Below, one piece after another: positions 62,747 to 64,000 of a DNA stretch of 64,000 nt. The DNA lies in assembly GCF_028747985.1 (NCBI RefSeq), contig NZ_CP118108.1:3229501-3293500 (forward strand), in the 5' to 3' direction. A model generated the notes under the pieces. The model ran no database searches and was not told the origin of the DNA. It worked only from the letters and a program-made list of their open reading frames with translations. The translations under genes and the position numbers were made by a program. Within the stretch, counting starts at the first letter, position 1, and the number at the start of each line of letters is the position of its first letter. This stretch comes from Paenibacillus urinalis. Lineage in GTDB: Bacteria > Bacillota > Bacilli > Paenibacillales > Paenibacillaceae.

Positions 62747-64000
62747 TTACTGCTTCTGGTTCATCTTATTCACGGCGCTAAACAAAGCCTTAACTGAAGA
62801 TTTGGCGATATCGGCGTCAACGCCGCAGCCCCAAAATACGGTTCCATTACTGGATGTAATACCGATGTAAGAAACGGCCTGTGATTTGGAGCCCGTCTCA
62901 AGTGCATGCTCGCGGTATACGAGATCGGTATACTCCAATCCGCAATGCTTCTGCAGCGCATTACTGATGGCATCCAGTCTTCCGTTACCGTTACCGGTAA
63001 TTTGTTTAACCTCTCCTCCAGATTGAATCGTTACGATCGTATGGAAGTCCTCATCATCCGGGAACTGGTATTTGACAAATTCGACGGGTGCTGAAATGTT
63101 TACATATTCCTTCATGAAGATCTCGTAAATTTCATTAGGCATCAGCTCTTTTTGAGTACGATCTGACACATTCTTGACGACATAACCAAAGTCTTCGCGC
63201 ATCTTCGGCGGAAGATCAAGACCATATTTCTGCTGTAGTACGAAGCCGATACCGCCCTTGCCGGATTGACTGTTGATTCGAATGATGTCACCTTCATATT
63301 CACGGCCAATATCGATTGGATCAATCAGCAGATAAGGAACAGACCAGTGAGCACGCTGCTCCTCCTCACGCCATTTCATCCCTTTGGCAATGGCATCCTG
63401 ATGCGAGCCTGAGAAGGCCGTAAATACCAGTTCGCCGCCATATGGATGTCTTTCATCCACATTCATTTTCGTCAGGCGTTCATATACCGAGATAATCTCA
63501 GGAATATTGGTAAGATCAAGCTGAGGATCTACACCATGAGAATACATATTCAGTGCCAAAGTGACGATATCTACATTCCCTGTGCGTTCTCCATTCCCAA
63601 ATAAGGTTCCTTCTACCCGCTGTGCTCCTGCCAGCATCGCCAGCTCCGCATCTGCTACACCCGTTCCTCTATCATTATGCGGATGGACCGACAAGATTAC
63701 ATGTTCCCGATGGCTTAAGTGTTCACTCATATATTCGATCTGGCTCGCATAAATGTGCGGCATGGACATCGATACGGTAGCTGGCAGATTAATGATTACC
63801 TGATTGTCAGCTGCAGGCTGCCATACATCAAGCACACTATTACAGATATCAAGAGCAAATTCAATCTCCGTACCGGTAAAGCTCTCAGGCGAATACTGGA
63901 ACTTGAAGTTCCCTTCTGTATCCTCTGCACACTGCTTCAACAGCTTTGCCCCGGATACCGCAATATCAATAATTTCTTCCTTGGATTTACGGAACACCTG
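62747..64000 (-). CDS. leuA: 2-isopropylmalate synthase LeuA, C-terminal part
   Basis: The gene runs off the right edge; 416 or more residues of about 560 are present. Barrel motifs include LSVHPHNDRGTG (metal-binding HxH) and GAQRVEGTLFGNGERTGN; the C-terminal regulatory domain binds leucine (GNGNGRLDAISNALQKHCGLEY). The layout, including a STVSMSMPH block, is the long LeuA type of actinobacteria and some Bacillota. LeuA condenses acetyl-CoA with 2-oxoisovalerate, the first step of leucine synthesis. Confidence 0.94.
   Translation of the reverse strand, partial: QVFRKSKEEIIDIAVSGAKLLKQCAEDTEGNFKFQYSPESFTGTEIEFALDICNSVLDVWQPAADNQVIINLPATVSMSMPHIYASQIEYMSEHLSHREHVILSVHPHNDRGTGVADAELAMLAGAQRVEGTLFGNGERTGNVDIVTLALNMYSHGVDPQLDLTNIPEIISVYERLTKMNVDERHPYGGELVFTAFSGSHQDAIAKGMKWREEEQRAHWSVPYLLIDPIDIGREYEGDIIRINSQSGKGGIGFVLQQKYGLDLPPKMREDFGYVVKNVSDRTQKELMPNEIYEIFMKEYVNISAPVEFVKYQFPDDEDFHTIVTIQSGGEVKQITGNGNGRLDAISNALQKHCGLEYTDLVYREHALETGSKSQAVSYIGITSSNGTVFWGCGVDADIAKSSVKALFSAVNKMNQKQ

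Noticed and set aside
1..64000. Prophage, transposon, CRISPR array, tRNA or rRNA genes
   Set aside because: No integrase, transposase, spaced short repeats or tRNA/rRNA core sequences were recognised on either strand.

Overview
The window looks like a chromosomal segment of a Paenibacillus or a close relative (Bacillota, Bacillales). Clues are an S-layer-homology surface protein, Spo0M, two glycine-rich YjcZ-type sporulation peptides, bacillithiol genes, a B. subtilis-like dppABCDE-ykfABC operon, YesM/YesN sugar regulation and many strong GGAGG ribosome binding sites with frequent TTG/GTG starts. No phage, transposon, rRNA, tRNA or CRISPR array was seen.

Layout, left to right. Positions 1-5900: a truncated pectinesterase, a 36-residue membrane peptide, a Fur-controlled heme-degrading monooxygenase, ypsA, an unknown protein, hflX behind a leader-peptide attenuator, the bacillithiol pair yojF-bshB2, and spo0M with a SigW-like promoter. 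Positions 5900-9750: two GntR-controlled units (a YtrAB-like ABC transporter and a DUF1648 membrane protein), each with a perfect inverted-repeat operator. Positions 9760-10120 hold a structured intergenic repeat. Positions 10170-13410: a secreted unknown protein, a cysteine-cluster protein and tandem DUF1835 paralogues. Positions 13459-22327: the dppABCDE-ykfABC muropeptide recycling operon on the minus strand. Positions 22551-26060: a DUF3870 gene, then phoX-tatA-tatC, a phosphatase with its own Tat translocase. Positions 26136-36185: an MFS transporter, HD hydrolase, alpha/beta hydrolase, AEC transporter, Hanks kinase, a split chromate transporter, a UbiD decarboxylase and a serine hydrolase.

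Positions 36211-41089: an APH-like kinase, otsAB-galU (trehalose synthesis with its UDP-glucose supply) and an HPr-like protein lacking the active histidine. Positions 41285-45935: a four-carbon acid sugar module (FCD-type GntR regulator, divergent dehydrogenase, GntP permease, DUF1537 kinase) whose promoter region carries four operator-like decamers at exactly 21-bp steps. Positions 46066-53160: a serine hydrolase, an S-layer-anchored cohesin-like protein and a 1317-residue subtilisin-like protease with cohesin-like and dockerin domains, which together resemble a miniature cell-surface docking system. Positions 53245-62067: a double-GNAT protein and a sugar uptake locus (GH78-like enzyme, ABC importer, YesN/YesM two-component system). 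Positions 62233-64000: two YjcZ peptides and a truncated leuA.

The strongest candidates for novelty are the hflX leader (a 14-residue peptide with an Arg-X-Arg motif, mutually exclusive RNA pairings and a terminator), the cohesin/dockerin protease pair, the 21-bp-phased operator array and the repeated element at 9765-10072. All functional calls come from reading the sequence; no database search was run.
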